A DNA stretch of 64,000 nt from Planctomycetota bacterium (lineage in GTDB: Bacteria > Planctomycetota > UBA1135 > JACQFD01): NCBI GenBank assembly GCA_016792805.1, contig JAEUHX010000069.1, forward strand, positions 26,703 through 90,702, in the 5' to 3' direction. The position numbers were made by a program, and so were the translations under genes. A model generated the notes under the pieces. It saw only the letters and a program-made list of their open reading frames with translations, was not told the DNA's origin and searched no databases. The first letter of the stretch is position 1; the number at the start of each line of letters is the position of its first letter. Of this stretch, positions 23,343-32,225 are shown piece by piece.

Positions 23343-24158
23343 TTACGGCGTGCTCACGGCGGCGTGCGCGAGCCGAGCCACGGCGCCCGGCAGGTGCGGG
23401 CTCCAATGGAGCACCTCGCGGCAACCCATGAGCACCTCTCCGGCGCTCAACAGCTCCGATCCTCTTGAGCCTTCGACGAGCCGGCGCGGCACGCGCGCGC
23501 GCGTCTCATCGCGCTCGAATTCTCGAAGCCACCGCATCACGCCCGTCCATCGAGGGCCGAGATCGCTTTGGTGGATTCCCTGCACGGCAGCGAGGTCACT
23601 CCCGGAGCGCATCGCGAGGTGCACGACGGCCGCTCGTGCGAGCAGCTTGCCGATGAGCTCGCGTGCCGCCCGGACGACTTCCGGCGGGATCTCCATTTGT
23701 GAAAGCCGCGCCCGCTTTCGGTACGCGCAGGGCGCACTGCCCCGCTCTTCTTCGAGACTGCTCGGCGAGGAGCGATCGGCGATCGACTCATCGATTTCGG
23801 TGACCCGCGCGCCCCGCTGGCGGCGCAGCCCCTTCGTGAAGCGGTGATACACGGCGCGGCACAGGGCGCGCCGCATCGCTTCCGTCCCGAGGAGCTCCCG
23901 GCTTCCTCCTCCGGCCACGAAGGCCGCTTCGAGATAGCGGAAGAAGGCCTCGCCGCGCAGCTCCTCGACATCCTCTGCCGAGAGGGCGCGAAGCGGGATT
24001 CGTCGCAGCGCACAGGCGTTCACGAGCTCGCTCCGGAATTGTGGCCCGAGGAAGAAATCGAGCGCGCGATCGAGCCAATCCTCGCCCACAGCGGCCGCGC
24101 GCCGGACTGCGGCCGGCGACGAAATCGGGATCGGTGTGCTTCGGGGATGGTTGCTCAT
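23343..24158 (-). CDS. Possible divergent sigma-70-like protein
   Basis: 271 aa from ATG 24158 (MSNHPRSTPIPIS). The segment LSAEDVEELRGEAFFRYLEA followed by LCRAVYHRFTKGLRRQRGAR resembles ECF sigma region 2 (DxEDVxQExFxRxx, then LxRIAxNxxxDxxRRxxR). No clear region 4 is visible; the C-terminal half is helical with a possible DNA-binding helix around SDLGPRWTGVMRWLREFE. It lies on the same strand, 90 bp downstream of the sigma-fusion gene. It may be a diverged sigma factor or a regulator derived from one. Family identification is tentative. Confidence 0.5.
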   Translation of the reverse strand: MSNHPRSTPIPISSPAAVRRAAAVGEDWLDRALDFFLGPQFRSELVNACALRRIPLRALSAEDVEELRGEAFFRYLEAAFVAGGGSRELLGTEAMRRALCRAVYHRFTKGLRRQRGARVTEIDESIADRSSPSSLEEERGSAPCAYRKRARLSQMEIPPEVVRAARELIGKLLARAAVVHLAMRSGSDLAAVQGIHQSDLGPRWTGVMRWLREFERDETRARVPRRLVEGSRGSELLSAGEVLMGCREVLHWSPHLPGAVARLAHAAVSTP

Positions 24159-24248
24159 GGGCGCTCTCAACGCCTACAGCGCGCGACACCGCGCGCCCGC
24201 CGCAAGAAAATCTCAAGCCTCCGGGCGGATCGAATCCTCGCCGCAGTT

Positions 24249-26279
24249 TCACTGGGCGATGAGCACGATCCTCTCAGGGCCGCCCTTCGACGTTACCTCG
24301 AAGACCGCTTCCGCGCGCGCGCCAATCTCCGTCGTGACGCAGGCTCGATAGCGGCCTGGGGCGAGGAAGAGCTCCACCTCGCTTTCCAAACCCATGCGCG
24401 ACGATCGCATGTACGAGAATCCACTCGGAGCCTCCGCACGCACGTGCAGCTCAAAGTCGCAAAAACGCATCTCCCCGCTACGCGGAACCCTGGGCGCAAA
24501 TTTCACAGGCAAGCCCCGCTCGGCCATTTCGACAACAAGCTGTTCCACATCCATCGGAGCGGGGCTGCGCAACCTCCGCCGCACGGGAACGAAGCCATCA
24601 CAAAAGAGAGTCACGTCTGCGTCGAATGCAGAAAAAGTATGAATCCACGGACCTAGTCGCTCCGACTCGGGCCACGTGGCAGGGTAGCTCTGGCTACTCG
24701 CGGCTCCCTTGGGCGATCGAAACTCAATCTGTCGCATGGGCACAGAACTCCCGCGAAAGGTCGCCGAAATTGCGATGCGACGATCGATTTTCTTCGGCTT
24801 CACAATTCCAACGTCAACCCGCTCCTCAGCGGTGACTGTCACCGCAATTTCATCGATCCGGCATGCATCGTCGCCGCGTGCGCCGCTTCGCCGAATTTCC
24901 ACTTCCAGTCGATAGCTGCCCGGCGGAATGGGGCCGATCTCGAAATCGCCCGCAACGCTCTCTGGGTGCGTCGTGAGTGTTCCGATTCGATCTGTAGCAG
25001 TGAAGAGCGCTACGCTCGCCGGCTTCCAATCGCCCGTAGGAGGAATCTCAATGCTCCCCCGAATCCAGGCTTTTTGATCCAGAGCCTCCCCGGTAACAGT
25101 GATCTCACATACATCGCGAGGGCTCAGCCCTAGGAGATCCAACAGTGCCCGGCCACGTGCGCCGGCGGCTCCCGCGGGGATCCGGCACCGCGGAACGACG
25201 TTGCGGCGCACGCCGATCGGAACGCCGACGCCGCCTCGTGGATGCTTCACGATGATGGAATGGTGCTCGTTCAGGAGCGAGTCAATACAAAAGTAGCCAT
25301 CCTCATCGGTCGAATCAGATCCGTCGCGTTGCTGGATGGATCCATACTCTTCTCGCGCAGCTGCAACCCATGTGTGCGGCACTGGGCGTCCCGCGCGATC
25401 GACCACGCGGCCCACGATGGCGAATTTTGCAAAATCCGCACGGCTCAGCACGGGCGGGTTGTATGGAGTGTCTGAAGACTTCTCATTTCCTCGCGATGCC
25501 GGCGGCGCCTCGCCGCCAGGCTTCGACTGCGCTGCGGCAACGCGCGCTGAGGTTCCAGAACCTGCGTCGGAGGCGGGAAGCTGCGGCTGCTGTGCTACGA
25601 TCTGTGGCAGCGGGAGGCCTCCCGTGGGCTCCGGCGGATCGGAGTGCGCGAAGAATAGGGGGATGCTGATGGCGATGAGGAGGACGCCAGCGAGAACCGC
25701 GAACGCGCCTACGCTAGTTCCCGCAGGAACCACTGTCGAACCCAGGCCGGTGGCAAGCACACTCATCCAGGCCTGTCGGCTTCCATGCTCTCCGTCGAGC
25801 CGCTGCCGAAGCTGTGCGAGTCCTCGCCGGAGCTGCGTCTTTACAGTTTCCACGGAAACCTGCCGGCGCCTCGCGATCTCCGAAGGCGCGACGTCATCAT
25901 AGAAACGCAATAAAATGACGCTGCGATAGGGCTCCTCCAGCGTGAGCACGGCTCGCACGACGCTCGCTCTGAGCGCTTCCCGCTGCTCCACCTCCCGCGG
26001 CGACGGACCCGACTCCTCACGAGCCGCGCGCCGCTCCCGCGCGGCTCGCCGCGCATCGGCGCGGGCGCGCTGCATGGCGAAGTTTTTTATGACACGATAC
26101 AGCCACGTGCGGAGCGCTCCCGCTGCTGGAGGATGTTGTACTCCCGCGAGGAGAGTCTCCTGCGACACGTCGTCGGCAGAGCCGGGATCGGTGAGCAGCG
26201 CCCTGCTGAGAGCCCGGACGAAGTCGGCCTGGGCGAGCAACTCCTGCGCGCTTGCGGGATTCAGGTTCGGCATGCCCAT
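24249..26279 (-). CDS. ECF sigma factor fused to a TM segment and a carboxypeptidase-regulatory-like domain
   Basis: 676 aa from ATG 26279; ATG 26273 is equally possible. Region 2 (about residues 12-75) reads AQADFVRALSRALLTDPGSA then DDVSQETLL and TWLYRVIKNFAMQRARA. Region 4 (about 105-160) reads LEEPYRSVILLRFYDDV and IARRRQVSVETVKTQLRRGL. A transmembrane helix (about 190-211, GAFAVLAGVLLIAISIPLFF) follows, then a Pro-rich linker. The extracytoplasmic-type remainder begins with a CarboxypepD_reg-like unit (IVGRVVDRAGRPVPHTWVAA...DEDGYFCIDS) and further beta-sandwich repeats (for example PGSYRLEVEI and APGRYRACV). Sigma and its membrane anchor are in one polypeptide, so signal sensing could be intrinsic. 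No separate anti-sigma gene is adjacent. Confidence 0.85.
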   Translation of the reverse strand: MGMPNLNPASAQELLAQADFVRALSRALLTDPGSADDVSQETLLAGVQHPPAAGALRTWLYRVIKNFAMQRARADARRAARERRAAREESGPSPREVEQREALRASVVRAVLTLEEPYRSVILLRFYDDVAPSEIARRRQVSVETVKTQLRRGLAQLRQRLDGEHGSRQAWMSVLATGLGSTVVPAGTSVGAFAVLAGVLLIAISIPLFFAHSDPPEPTGGLPLPQIVAQQPQLPASDAGSGTSARVAAAQSKPGGEAPPASRGNEKSSDTPYNPPVLSRADFAKFAIVGRVVDRAGRPVPHTWVAAAREEYGSIQQRDGSDSTDEDGYFCIDSLLNEHHSIIVKHPRGGVGVPIGVRRNVVPRCRIPAGAAGARGRALLDLLGLSPRDVCEITVTGEALDQKAWIRGSIEIPPTGDWKPASVALFTATDRIGTLTTHPESVAGDFEIGPIPPGSYRLEVEIRRSGARGDDACRIDEIAVTVTAEERVDVGIVKPKKIDRRIAISATFRGSSVPMRQIEFRSPKGAASSQSYPATWPESERLGPWIHTFSAFDADVTLFCDGFVPVRRRLRSPAPMDVEQLVVEMAERGLPVKFAPRVPRSGEMRFCDFELHVRAEAPSGFSYMRSSRMGLESEVELFLAPGRYRACVTTEIGARAEAVFEVTSKGGPERIVLIAQ

Positions 26280-26319
26280 CGATGCCGCGCAGGGGCGGGG
26301 CGGGTTCAGAAATCTGCCG

Positions 26320-27069
26320 CTAACCGCCGCAGCGCGGGCAGTCGCGAACGTGGACCGTTCCATCGGCGCGCCCCTCGACGAGCCGGTGGGCGAGTCCGAG
26401 GAAGAGCCCCGTCTCAACAACGCCGGGAATGCGCCGGAGGGCCGAGTCGAGGTCGGCAGGATCCTCAATTCCGGACGGGAAGCGCACATCTAGGATGGCG
26501 TTCCCATTATCTGTGACAAAGGGCTCAGCGCCGCGCATGCGGCGCGACACGGCTCCGAGAGGGCGCAGCCGGCGCTCCACCACAGATACTGCGAAATGCA
26601 CTACTTCGATCGGCAGCGCGAAAGTTGTTCCGAGGCGATCGACCACTTTTCCGGGGCCTACGACGATGACCTCAAATCGGGAAAGGCTCGCGATCACCTT
26701 CTCGCGGAGCAGCGCGCCGCCGCCGCCTTTGATCATGCGAAAGGCGCCGTCGATCTCGTCCGCGCCGTCCACCGTGAGGTCGATCTCCTCGACGTCCTCC
26801 AGCGATGCGAGCGGAATTCCCACTTCTCGCGCGAGGACTTCTGTTGCTTTCGAGGTTGGGACGCCGCGCACGCGCAGCCCCTCGCCGCGCACGCGCTCGC
26901 CGAGCCGACGAACGAAATGTTCGGTCGTGCTTCCGGTGCCGAGGCCGAGCGTCATGCCCGACTCCACGAAGGATGCTGCCATTTCACCCGCGATGCGCTT
27001 GCCGTCAGTCAAGGAGAGCACCAGAAGCAGAAGAGGAGGGCCCGAAGGCCGAGGGACAGGGGCGGCCAT
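26320..27069 (-). CDS. rpiA: Ribose-5-phosphate isomerase A
   Basis: 249 aa. Interconverts ribose-5-phosphate and ribulose-5-phosphate in the cytoplasmic pentose phosphate pathway. Diagnostic motifs are GLGTGSTTEHFVRRL (phosphate loop), DLTVDGADEID, MIKGGGGALLREKVIA (catalytic Glu region) and VTDNGNAILDVRF. ATG 27069 is chosen; the first ~20 residues (MAAPVPRPSGPPLLLLVLS) are an unusual hydrophobic extension, so a later start cannot be excluded. The C-terminus ends DCPRCGG, a CxxC pair not typical of RpiA. It is divergent from the FTR1 gene with 48 bp between starts. Confidence 0.9.
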   Translation of the reverse strand: MAAPVPRPSGPPLLLLVLSLTDGKRIAGEMAASFVESGMTLGLGTGSTTEHFVRRLGERVRGEGLRVRGVPTSKATEVLAREVGIPLASLEDVEEIDLTVDGADEIDGAFRMIKGGGGALLREKVIASLSRFEVIVVGPGKVVDRLGTTFALPIEVVHFAVSVVERRLRPLGAVSRRMRGAEPFVTDNGNAILDVRFPSGIEDPADLDSALRRIPGVVETGLFLGLAHRLVEGRADGTVHVRDCPRCGG

Positions 27070-27117
27070 TGTGGCGCCTGCGCCTGGCTCCGAGAACGGG
27101 GCCGTGTTAGAAACTAG

Positions 27118-29181
27118 GTGATCTTGAGAATCGTTCTCGAAATCCTCTGCGCCAGCGCCGCCGTCGCCCTGCTGTCGGGGCCGGTTTCGGCGGCTAGCGC
27201 CGCTGCGGCCCAGGGAGGGGCAGCCAGCGCGCCGAGTGCGCTCTCGCCGGCCGCCGAGCGGGAGGTGCACCGGCTGCTCGGGGTCCTCGACTACATCGCG
27301 AAGGACTACAGCGGCGCCGTCGAGGCAGGCGTCGTGGTGAGCGCGCCCGAGTACGAGGAGCAGAAGACGCTCTCCGCGGACGCGGTTTCGATCGCCCACG
27401 ACCTGACCGGCGGGGATCCCGAGTCGGTTCCGGTCGTCACGGGGCCCGCCCCGAAGGAGCCGCTCGTGCGCCGCATGCTCGAGCTCGTCTCCCGCATTGA
27501 GGCGAAGGGGCCGGCGCCCGAGATCGAGAATCTGTGTACACAGTTGCGCCGCGAAGTGCTTGCGCGCTTTCCGGTCCGGCTCGTTCCCGACCGAACTCCC
27601 GACTTGGAGAATGGCCGGATTCTGTATCAAGTGAATTGTTCGCTTTGCCACGGGGAGCGGGGCGACGCGAACACGCAGCGGGCGCGGGAGCTCCAGCCTC
27701 CGCCTCTCTCGTTTCTTGGGGAGAAGGCCGACGGCGGACTTTCGCCGTACCACGCATTCAACGTGATGACGTTCGGGATCCCCGGCACGGCGATGGCTTC
27801 CTTTGAGCTGTTGCCGGCGAAGGACCGATGGGATGTAGCCTTTTATTTATTGACTCTTCGCAATGCGAGTGCGCTCTCGGCGGGGCCGAAAAGCGGCGAC
27901 GGCGGTCGGCCCGAGCTCTCCCTTGCGGAGTTGGCGGTGCTGTCCGACGCGGGGCTGCGAGATCAGCTCACGGCCATGGGGCGCCCCGCCTCCGAGCTCA
28001 GCGCCGACGTGGCCTGGCTGCGCCGCGAGACTACCTATAATCCGCCTCGCCGGTCGGGTTCGCTCGCGGGAGCGAAAGAAAAGTTACGAGCAGCTTCGAC
28101 GGCCTACGCTGGCGGGCAGCCGAAAGAAGCCGCGCGGCTGCTGCTCGATGCATATCTCACTCATGTGGAGCCGTCGGAGGCCGCGCTCCGCGCGCTCGAC
28201 TCTGCCGCAGTCGTGCGGCTCGAGACGGCGTTCCTCGATGCGCGCGTCGCGATTCGAGAGGGGCTGCCGGCGGCGGCGCTCGCCGAGCGATGTCAACGAT
28301 TCCACACCGAGGTGGAGAGCTGCGAGGCGCTTCTCGCGAGCGGCGCGCGCTCCTCCACATTTGTATTCACATCGAGCTTTCTCATCCTGCTGCGAGAAGG
28401 TGTCGAGGCGGCGCTCCTGCTCGGCGCCATGCTCGCGATGCTAAGAAAGCTCGGCCAGCCCGGCGCCGCTCGATATGTGCACTGGGGCTGGATCGCGGCA
28501 TTGGCGGCCGGGCTCGTCACGTGGGCGGTGGCTCGAACGGTGATTGTCGTCACGTCGGCGCAGCGCGAGCTCGTGGAGGGAGTTGTAGGGCTCGCGGCCG
28601 CCGCGGTGCTGGCGTACACGAGCTATTGGATCCTCTCGCGCGCGCAGGCGAAGCGCTGGATGGAGGATCTTCGATCTCACATTTCGAAGGCTGTGGCCGA
28701 AGGTGACGCTGGCGCGATCGGCTCCGGGGGGCGGTTCACTCTTTTTGGGCTCTCGTTCCTGGCGGTTTATCGCGAGGCGTTCGAGACCGTACTGTTCCTG
28801 GAGGCGATCCTTGCGGAGCACCAGCAGGCTGCGGCGCTCTCGCTGGTGGGCGGGCTCGCTGCGGGGGCCGGCGCGCTGGCGGTGGTCATATTCTTGATGT
28901 TCCGCTTGAGCAAGAAGCTGCCGATGACGGCCTTCTTTAACATCTCGGGCGCGCTGCTTTTTGTGCTGGCAGTGATCTTCGCAGGAAGTGGAATTCACGC
29001 GCTGATCGAAGGCGGCCATCTCGATCCGCGCCCGATCTCGTTCCCGCGGGTGGAATGGCTCGGCGTGTTCCCCGACCAGGCAAGCCTTGCGGCGCAGGCA
29101 GCGCTCCTCGCGCTCGTGCCTCTCGGGCTTTGGCTCGAATGGCGACGCACGCGCGTTCCCGCGCACGCCTCGGCTCATTAG
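27118..29181 (+). CDS. Cytochrome c-FTR1 fusion iron permease
   Basis: 687 aa from GTG 27118. Signal peptide MILRIVLEILCASAAVALLS; a c-type haem motif CSLCH at residues 174-178 with axial Met candidates in GIPGTAMASFELLP. A helical periplasmic stretch of about 120 residues follows, then a C-terminal FTR1 permease of about 7 helices. The two R-E-x-x-E sites of FTR1 are visible as LREGVEAALL and YREAFETVLFLEA. The cytochrome probably oxidises Fe(II) to Fe(III) for permeation, an architecture known in several Gram-negative groups. Followed by a repeat tract with no tandem gene. Confidence 0.85.
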   Translation: MILRIVLEILCASAAVALLSGPVSAASAAAAQGGAASAPSALSPAAEREVHRLLGVLDYIAKDYSGAVEAGVVVSAPEYEEQKTLSADAVSIAHDLTGGDPESVPVVTGPAPKEPLVRRMLELVSRIEAKGPAPEIENLCTQLRREVLARFPVRLVPDRTPDLENGRILYQVNCSLCHGERGDANTQRARELQPPPLSFLGEKADGGLSPYHAFNVMTFGIPGTAMASFELLPAKDRWDVAFYLLTLRNASALSAGPKSGDGGRPELSLAELAVLSDAGLRDQLTAMGRPASELSADVAWLRRETTYNPPRRSGSLAGAKEKLRAASTAYAGGQPKEAARLLLDAYLTHVEPSEAALRALDSAAVVRLETAFLDARVAIREGLPAAALAERCQRFHTEVESCEALLASGARSSTFVFTSSFLILLREGVEAALLLGAMLAMLRKLGQPGAARYVHWGWIAALAAGLVTWAVARTVIVVTSAQRELVEGVVGLAAAAVLAYTSYWILSRAQAKRWMEDLRSHISKAVAEGDAGAIGSGGRFTLFGLSFLAVYREAFETVLFLEAILAEHQQAAALSLVGGLAAGAGALAVVIFLMFRLSKKLPMTAFFNISGALLFVLAVIFAGSGIHALIEGGHLDPRPISFPRVEWLGVFPDQASLAAQAALLALVPLGLWLEWRRTRVPAHASAH

Positions 29182-29261
29182 CTCGCCGGGTTGTTGGTTT
29201 CTCGGACAAAGCGGGTCTCGCGTTGCGGGACGTGGCTGGTGTCGGCGCGTGAGGGATTCTC

Positions 29262-29320
29262 CTAGGTTGATAAGTGGGGTCGGCGCGTGCGCCGACCGGT
29301 TCGAGCGCGCGTGCGCGCGA
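29262..29320. repeat. Palindromic repeat module (GGTCGGCGCGTGCGCCGACC)
   Basis: A 20-bp perfect palindrome beginning at about 29278 follows TGATAAGTGG, which is the reverse complement of the core of the 38-bp tandem unit. A second stem GAGCGCGCGTGCGCGC follows it. This is a partial copy of the modular repeat family found at 5.8, 29.6-30.2 and 62.6-63.0 kb. Confidence 0.6.
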
Positions 29321-29400
29321 GGCTGTCGATTTGTGCCTCGGGAAGAATGGGGCGTGGTCAGTCTTGGCGCGGCAGCGAACAGTCCAAGAGGCCATTCCAG

Positions 29401-29530
29401 GATTCCTCCGAGCTGCGCGCGGGCCTCGGCGCCCAGCGCGACGTTGCGCGTCCTCGGCGTAGCTTCTTGCTACGCCTGCGGCGCCCGCCTTGCGCTGAGC
29501 GCCGATTCCTCGCGCTCGCTTTGCGGAGGA
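29401..29530 (+). repeat. Interspersed repeat 'GAGCTGCGCGCGGGCC', copy 2
   Basis: GATTCCTCCGAGCTGCGCGC at the start, GCCGATTCCTCGCGCTCGCT at the end. Collinear with 6155-6281 and 58171-58310, with a divergent middle including a CGTAGCTTCTTGCTACG stem. Noncoding. Confidence 0.65.
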
Positions 29531-29630
29531 ATCCTGTCATGGCCTCCCGACGCTCGGCGGCTCATCGGCTGCGCAGAATCCGACCGGCGCTTCGCGCCGA
29601 TCGGATTCTGCGCGCGCCATGGCCTTGCGT

Positions 29631-29880
29631 CTGCGGAACTCGCCGCGCCAAGACCGACCCACGCCCCAATCCGAGCCGTCTCGCATCTGTGAAGTGGAAG
29701 GAGGGTGCAACCTGGTGCGACAACATCCCACCAGATTCCTTCACTGCCACAGTAGGGCGCGGACATCGCCCGCGACGATTCGCGCGCGCTTGCGCGCGCG
29801 GATGACCAATCCGCCTTCGACGGTTCCTCATCGCGCGGGGCAAGCCCCGCGCATTTGTTCGGCGCGTGCGCCGACCCTAC
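29631..29880. repeat. 250-bp direct repeat, copy 1
   Basis: Nearly identical to 29910-30158 (only about 9 differences seen by eye across about 250 bp). It contains palindromic modules in order: GGGCGCGGACATCGCCCGCG, GCGCGCGCTTGCGCGCGC, GCGCGGGGCAAGCCCCGCGC and TCGGCGCGTGCGCCGA. The reverse complement of the first two forms the same CATCCGCGCGCGCAAG...GCCCTAC module seen at 5797. Confidence 0.85.
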
Positions 29881-29909
29881 AAATCGATCCGGGGCAAGGC
29901 GCCACGCGC

Positions 29910-30158
29910 CTGCGGAACTTGCCGCGCCAAGACCGACCCACGCCCCAATCCGAGCCGTCTCGCATCTGTGAAGTGAAAGGAGGGTGCAACCTGGTGCGAC
30001 AACATCCCACCAGATTCCTTCACTGCCACAGTAGGGCGCGGGCATCGCCCGCGACGATTCGCGCGCGCTTGCGCGCGCGGATGACCAATCCGCCTTCGAC
30101 GGTTCCTCATCGCGCGGGGCAAGCCCGCGCATTTGTTCGGCGCAAGCGCCGACCCTAC
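29910..30158. repeat. 250-bp direct repeat, copy 2
   Basis: Second copy, offset 279 bp from the first. Differences include one base lost in the GCGGGGCAAGCC palindrome and GCGCAAGCGCCGA in place of GCGCGTGCGCCGA, which changes both halves of the last stem yet leaves it able to pair. Confidence 0.85.
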
Positions 30159-30231
30159 GGATCGATCGGGAAAGCGCGTGCGCCGGCCGATTCGCGCGCG
30201 CTCCATTTGCGGAGCCGGTACGAAGCGGCCT

Positions 30232-31062
30232 CTACACTCTTCGCTCAACACCGAGCGTCTCAAAGATGTGATCTTTGAGGTCGCGGAACGCTTTCTCGTC
30301 GGGATCGCGCGGGCGCGGCATTGGGTTCTCCACGATCTCTTTGATCGTGGCCGGGCGCTTCGACATTACGGCGATGCGGTCGGCGAGCTCGCACGCCTCC
30401 TCGACGTCGTGGGTCACGAGGAGGCAAGTCTTTCCCGTCGCCTTCCAAATGCGCACAATTTCGCGCCGCATCTCGAGGCGAGTGAATGCGTCGAGGGCGC
30501 CAAAGGGCTCGTCGAGGTAGAGAATGTCGGGATCGACCGCGAGCGCCCGAGCGAATTCCACGCGCTGCTTCATTCCCCCCGAGAGTTCACTTGGGAGCGC
30601 TTTCTCGAAGCCTGTGAGCCCAACGAGATCGATGTATTTCATGACGATCTCGTGTTTTTGTGCAAATGGCATCTTTCGGCCCAGGCCGAAGCCGATGTTG
30701 TCCCAGACGGAAAGCCACGGGAAGATCCCCGTTTCCTGGAATACGAATACCCGCTTCGGGGAAGGCCGAGTCACTTGCTCGCCGTCGATCTGTATCGATC
30801 CGGAGTCGATGCCTTCGAAGCCGGCGATACAGTTCAGCAGCGTCGACTTGCCGCAGCCCGAAGGACCGACGATCGCAAGGAACTCGCGGTCGCGAACATC
30901 GAGGTCCACGCCTTCGAGGACGGGGACCTCACCTTTCTTCGTCTTGAACGTTTTGTAAACCCCCGCGATTCGAATTTTGACCGAGGCGGACCCGCTCTGC
31001 GGAGGCTTCGAGGCGCCATGGGATGCGGGCACCGCGAACACGTCGCCGAGGTTCGGGCTCAT
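30232..31062 (-). CDS. ABC importer ATPase (SsuB/TauB/NrtD type)
   Basis: 276 aa. Walker A GPSGCGKSTL, Q-loop VFQETGIFPWLSVWDNIGFG, signature ELSGGMKQRVEFARAL, Walker B DILYLDEPFGALDAF and H-loop LLVTHDVEEA. The combination fits the nitrate/sulfonate/taurine importer ATPases. The ATG at 31062 overlaps the permease stop by 4 nt (ATGA). About 27 extra N-terminal residues precede the first beta strand; GTG starts within them are possible (SASVKIRIAG). Last gene of the SBP-permease-ATPase operon. Substrate not predictable from the ATPase. Confidence 0.9.
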   Translation of the reverse strand: MSPNLGDVFAVPASHGASKPPQSGSASVKIRIAGVYKTFKTKKGEVPVLEGVDLDVRDREFLAIVGPSGCGKSTLLNCIAGFEGIDSGSIQIDGEQVTRPSPKRVFVFQETGIFPWLSVWDNIGFGLGRKMPFAQKHEIVMKYIDLVGLTGFEKALPSELSGGMKQRVEFARALAVDPDILYLDEPFGALDAFTRLEMRREIVRIWKATGKTCLLVTHDVEEACELADRIAVMSKRPATIKEIVENPMPRPRDPDEKAFRDLKDHIFETLGVERRV

Positions 31063-32210
31063 CGTGCGCCCAGCCCGCGACGCTCGAGTTCCATGCGCTC
31101 GAACCGCCGAATCGAGGTATCGATGAGAAGACCAATCAAGCCGATCACAATCATGGCAGCGACGACGCGATCGAATCGCAGCTGATTCCGGGCGTCATTG
31201 ACGAGATAGCCGAGGCCGGCCGAGACACCGAGCATTTCGGCAGCGACGACGACGACCCAGGAGATGCCGAGAGCAATTCGCAGTGACGTCAGGATGGAAG
31301 GGAGAACCGCCGGGACGATGACATAACGCGCTGAGTCGAGCCCGCGGACTCCGAAGTTCAGCGCAGATCTCCGATACTTGAGATCGACCGTTGCCACAGC
31401 CGCAGCCGTGGAGACTGCGATGGGGAAGAACGAAGAGAGGAAGATAATAAAAACGGCCGCGTTATCGGCGCCTTTGAGTGTCAGGGCGGCGACCGGAAGC
31501 CAAGCGATCGGCGAGATGGGCCGCAGGCACTGGATCACCGAGTTCAGCAGCGAACTCAGCCAGGCGAAACTGCCCATCGCGAGCCCGAGCGGAATCCCGA
31601 GCAGCGCGCCAAAAATGAACCCGGCGGCGACGCGGAAAAGTGATGCAATGATGTGCCGGGGCATCTCGCCGCTCACGGTGAGCTCGTAGAGCGCCGAGAG
31701 CGCCTCATGGGGAGGCGGGATCCAGTCTTCGCTGCGAGCATTCTTGATCTGTGTGCTCTCCGCCCTCGCGCGGGCCTGGTCGAATCCTGAGCCCGGGGCT
31801 TGCGAAGCTTCCGCGATCAGCCCACCGCCAAAAGCAACCTTCGCGGCATCGAGGAGGGCAGGCAGCGAATGCGCCGGATAGGAAGGCTTCGAGGCGGGCG
31901 ACGTCGCCGCGGGTGCCGGGATATTTGTGGGAAGGCCCGCGAGCTTGGGCTGGTGAGCCTTGAGCCAGGTCTTGAGGGTGTCCTCATTGTGCCCACGGCT
32001 CTTTTCGTCCCAGTCGAAGATCGCCCGCGAGATCTCGCGAGACTTCGAATCGAGGATCACGGCATGGCTCTTCCCCTCCGCAATGTCGGAGAAGGCCATT
32101 GCCGGGAGCCGCAGCGGCGCGGGGCGCGTTGCCAGCACGACGAGGTGCCACGCGAAGCCAAAGATGAGAATCCCGGCCAAGGCCAGGAGCAGCGAATGAA
32201 CAAAACGCAT
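31059..32210 (-). CDS. ABC importer permease with large extracytoplasmic insertion
   Basis: 383 aa. After TM1 (LLLALAGILIFGFAWHLVVL) comes an unusual loop of about 145 residues, including polar sequence and a Pro/Ala-rich stretch. The usual BPD_transp_1 core follows: VAAGFIFGALLGIPLGLAMG, the PISPIAWLPVAAL segment preceding the EAA-like loop, and ITSLRIALGISWVVVVAAEM. Family members of the SsuC/TauC/NrtB group are normally about 250-290 aa, so the insertion explains the extra length. It lies between SBP (15 bp upstream) and ATPase (4-nt overlap). Confidence 0.87.
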   Translation of the reverse strand: MRFVHSLLLALAGILIFGFAWHLVVLATRPAPLRLPAMAFSDIAEGKSHAVILDSKSREISRAIFDWDEKSRGHNEDTLKTWLKAHQPKLAGLPTNIPAPAATSPASKPSYPAHSLPALLDAAKVAFGGGLIAEASQAPGSGFDQARARAESTQIKNARSEDWIPPPHEALSALYELTVSGEMPRHIIASLFRVAAGFIFGALLGIPLGLAMGSFAWLSSLLNSVIQCLRPISPIAWLPVAALTLKGADNAAVFIIFLSSFFPIAVSTAAAVATVDLKYRRSALNFGVRGLDSARYVIVPAVLPSILTSLRIALGISWVVVVAAEMLGVSAGLGYLVNDARNQLRFDRVVAAMIVIGLIGLLIDTSIRRFERMELERRGLGAR

Positions 32211-32225
32211 CGGCTTTCGTGAACC

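Noticed and set aside
29401..30230. Several ORFs of 60-220 codons on both strands in the repeat tract
   Set aside because: They arise from GC-rich direct repeats: copies encode the same peptide by repetition. No start context, no family similarity and high overlap with the palindromes.
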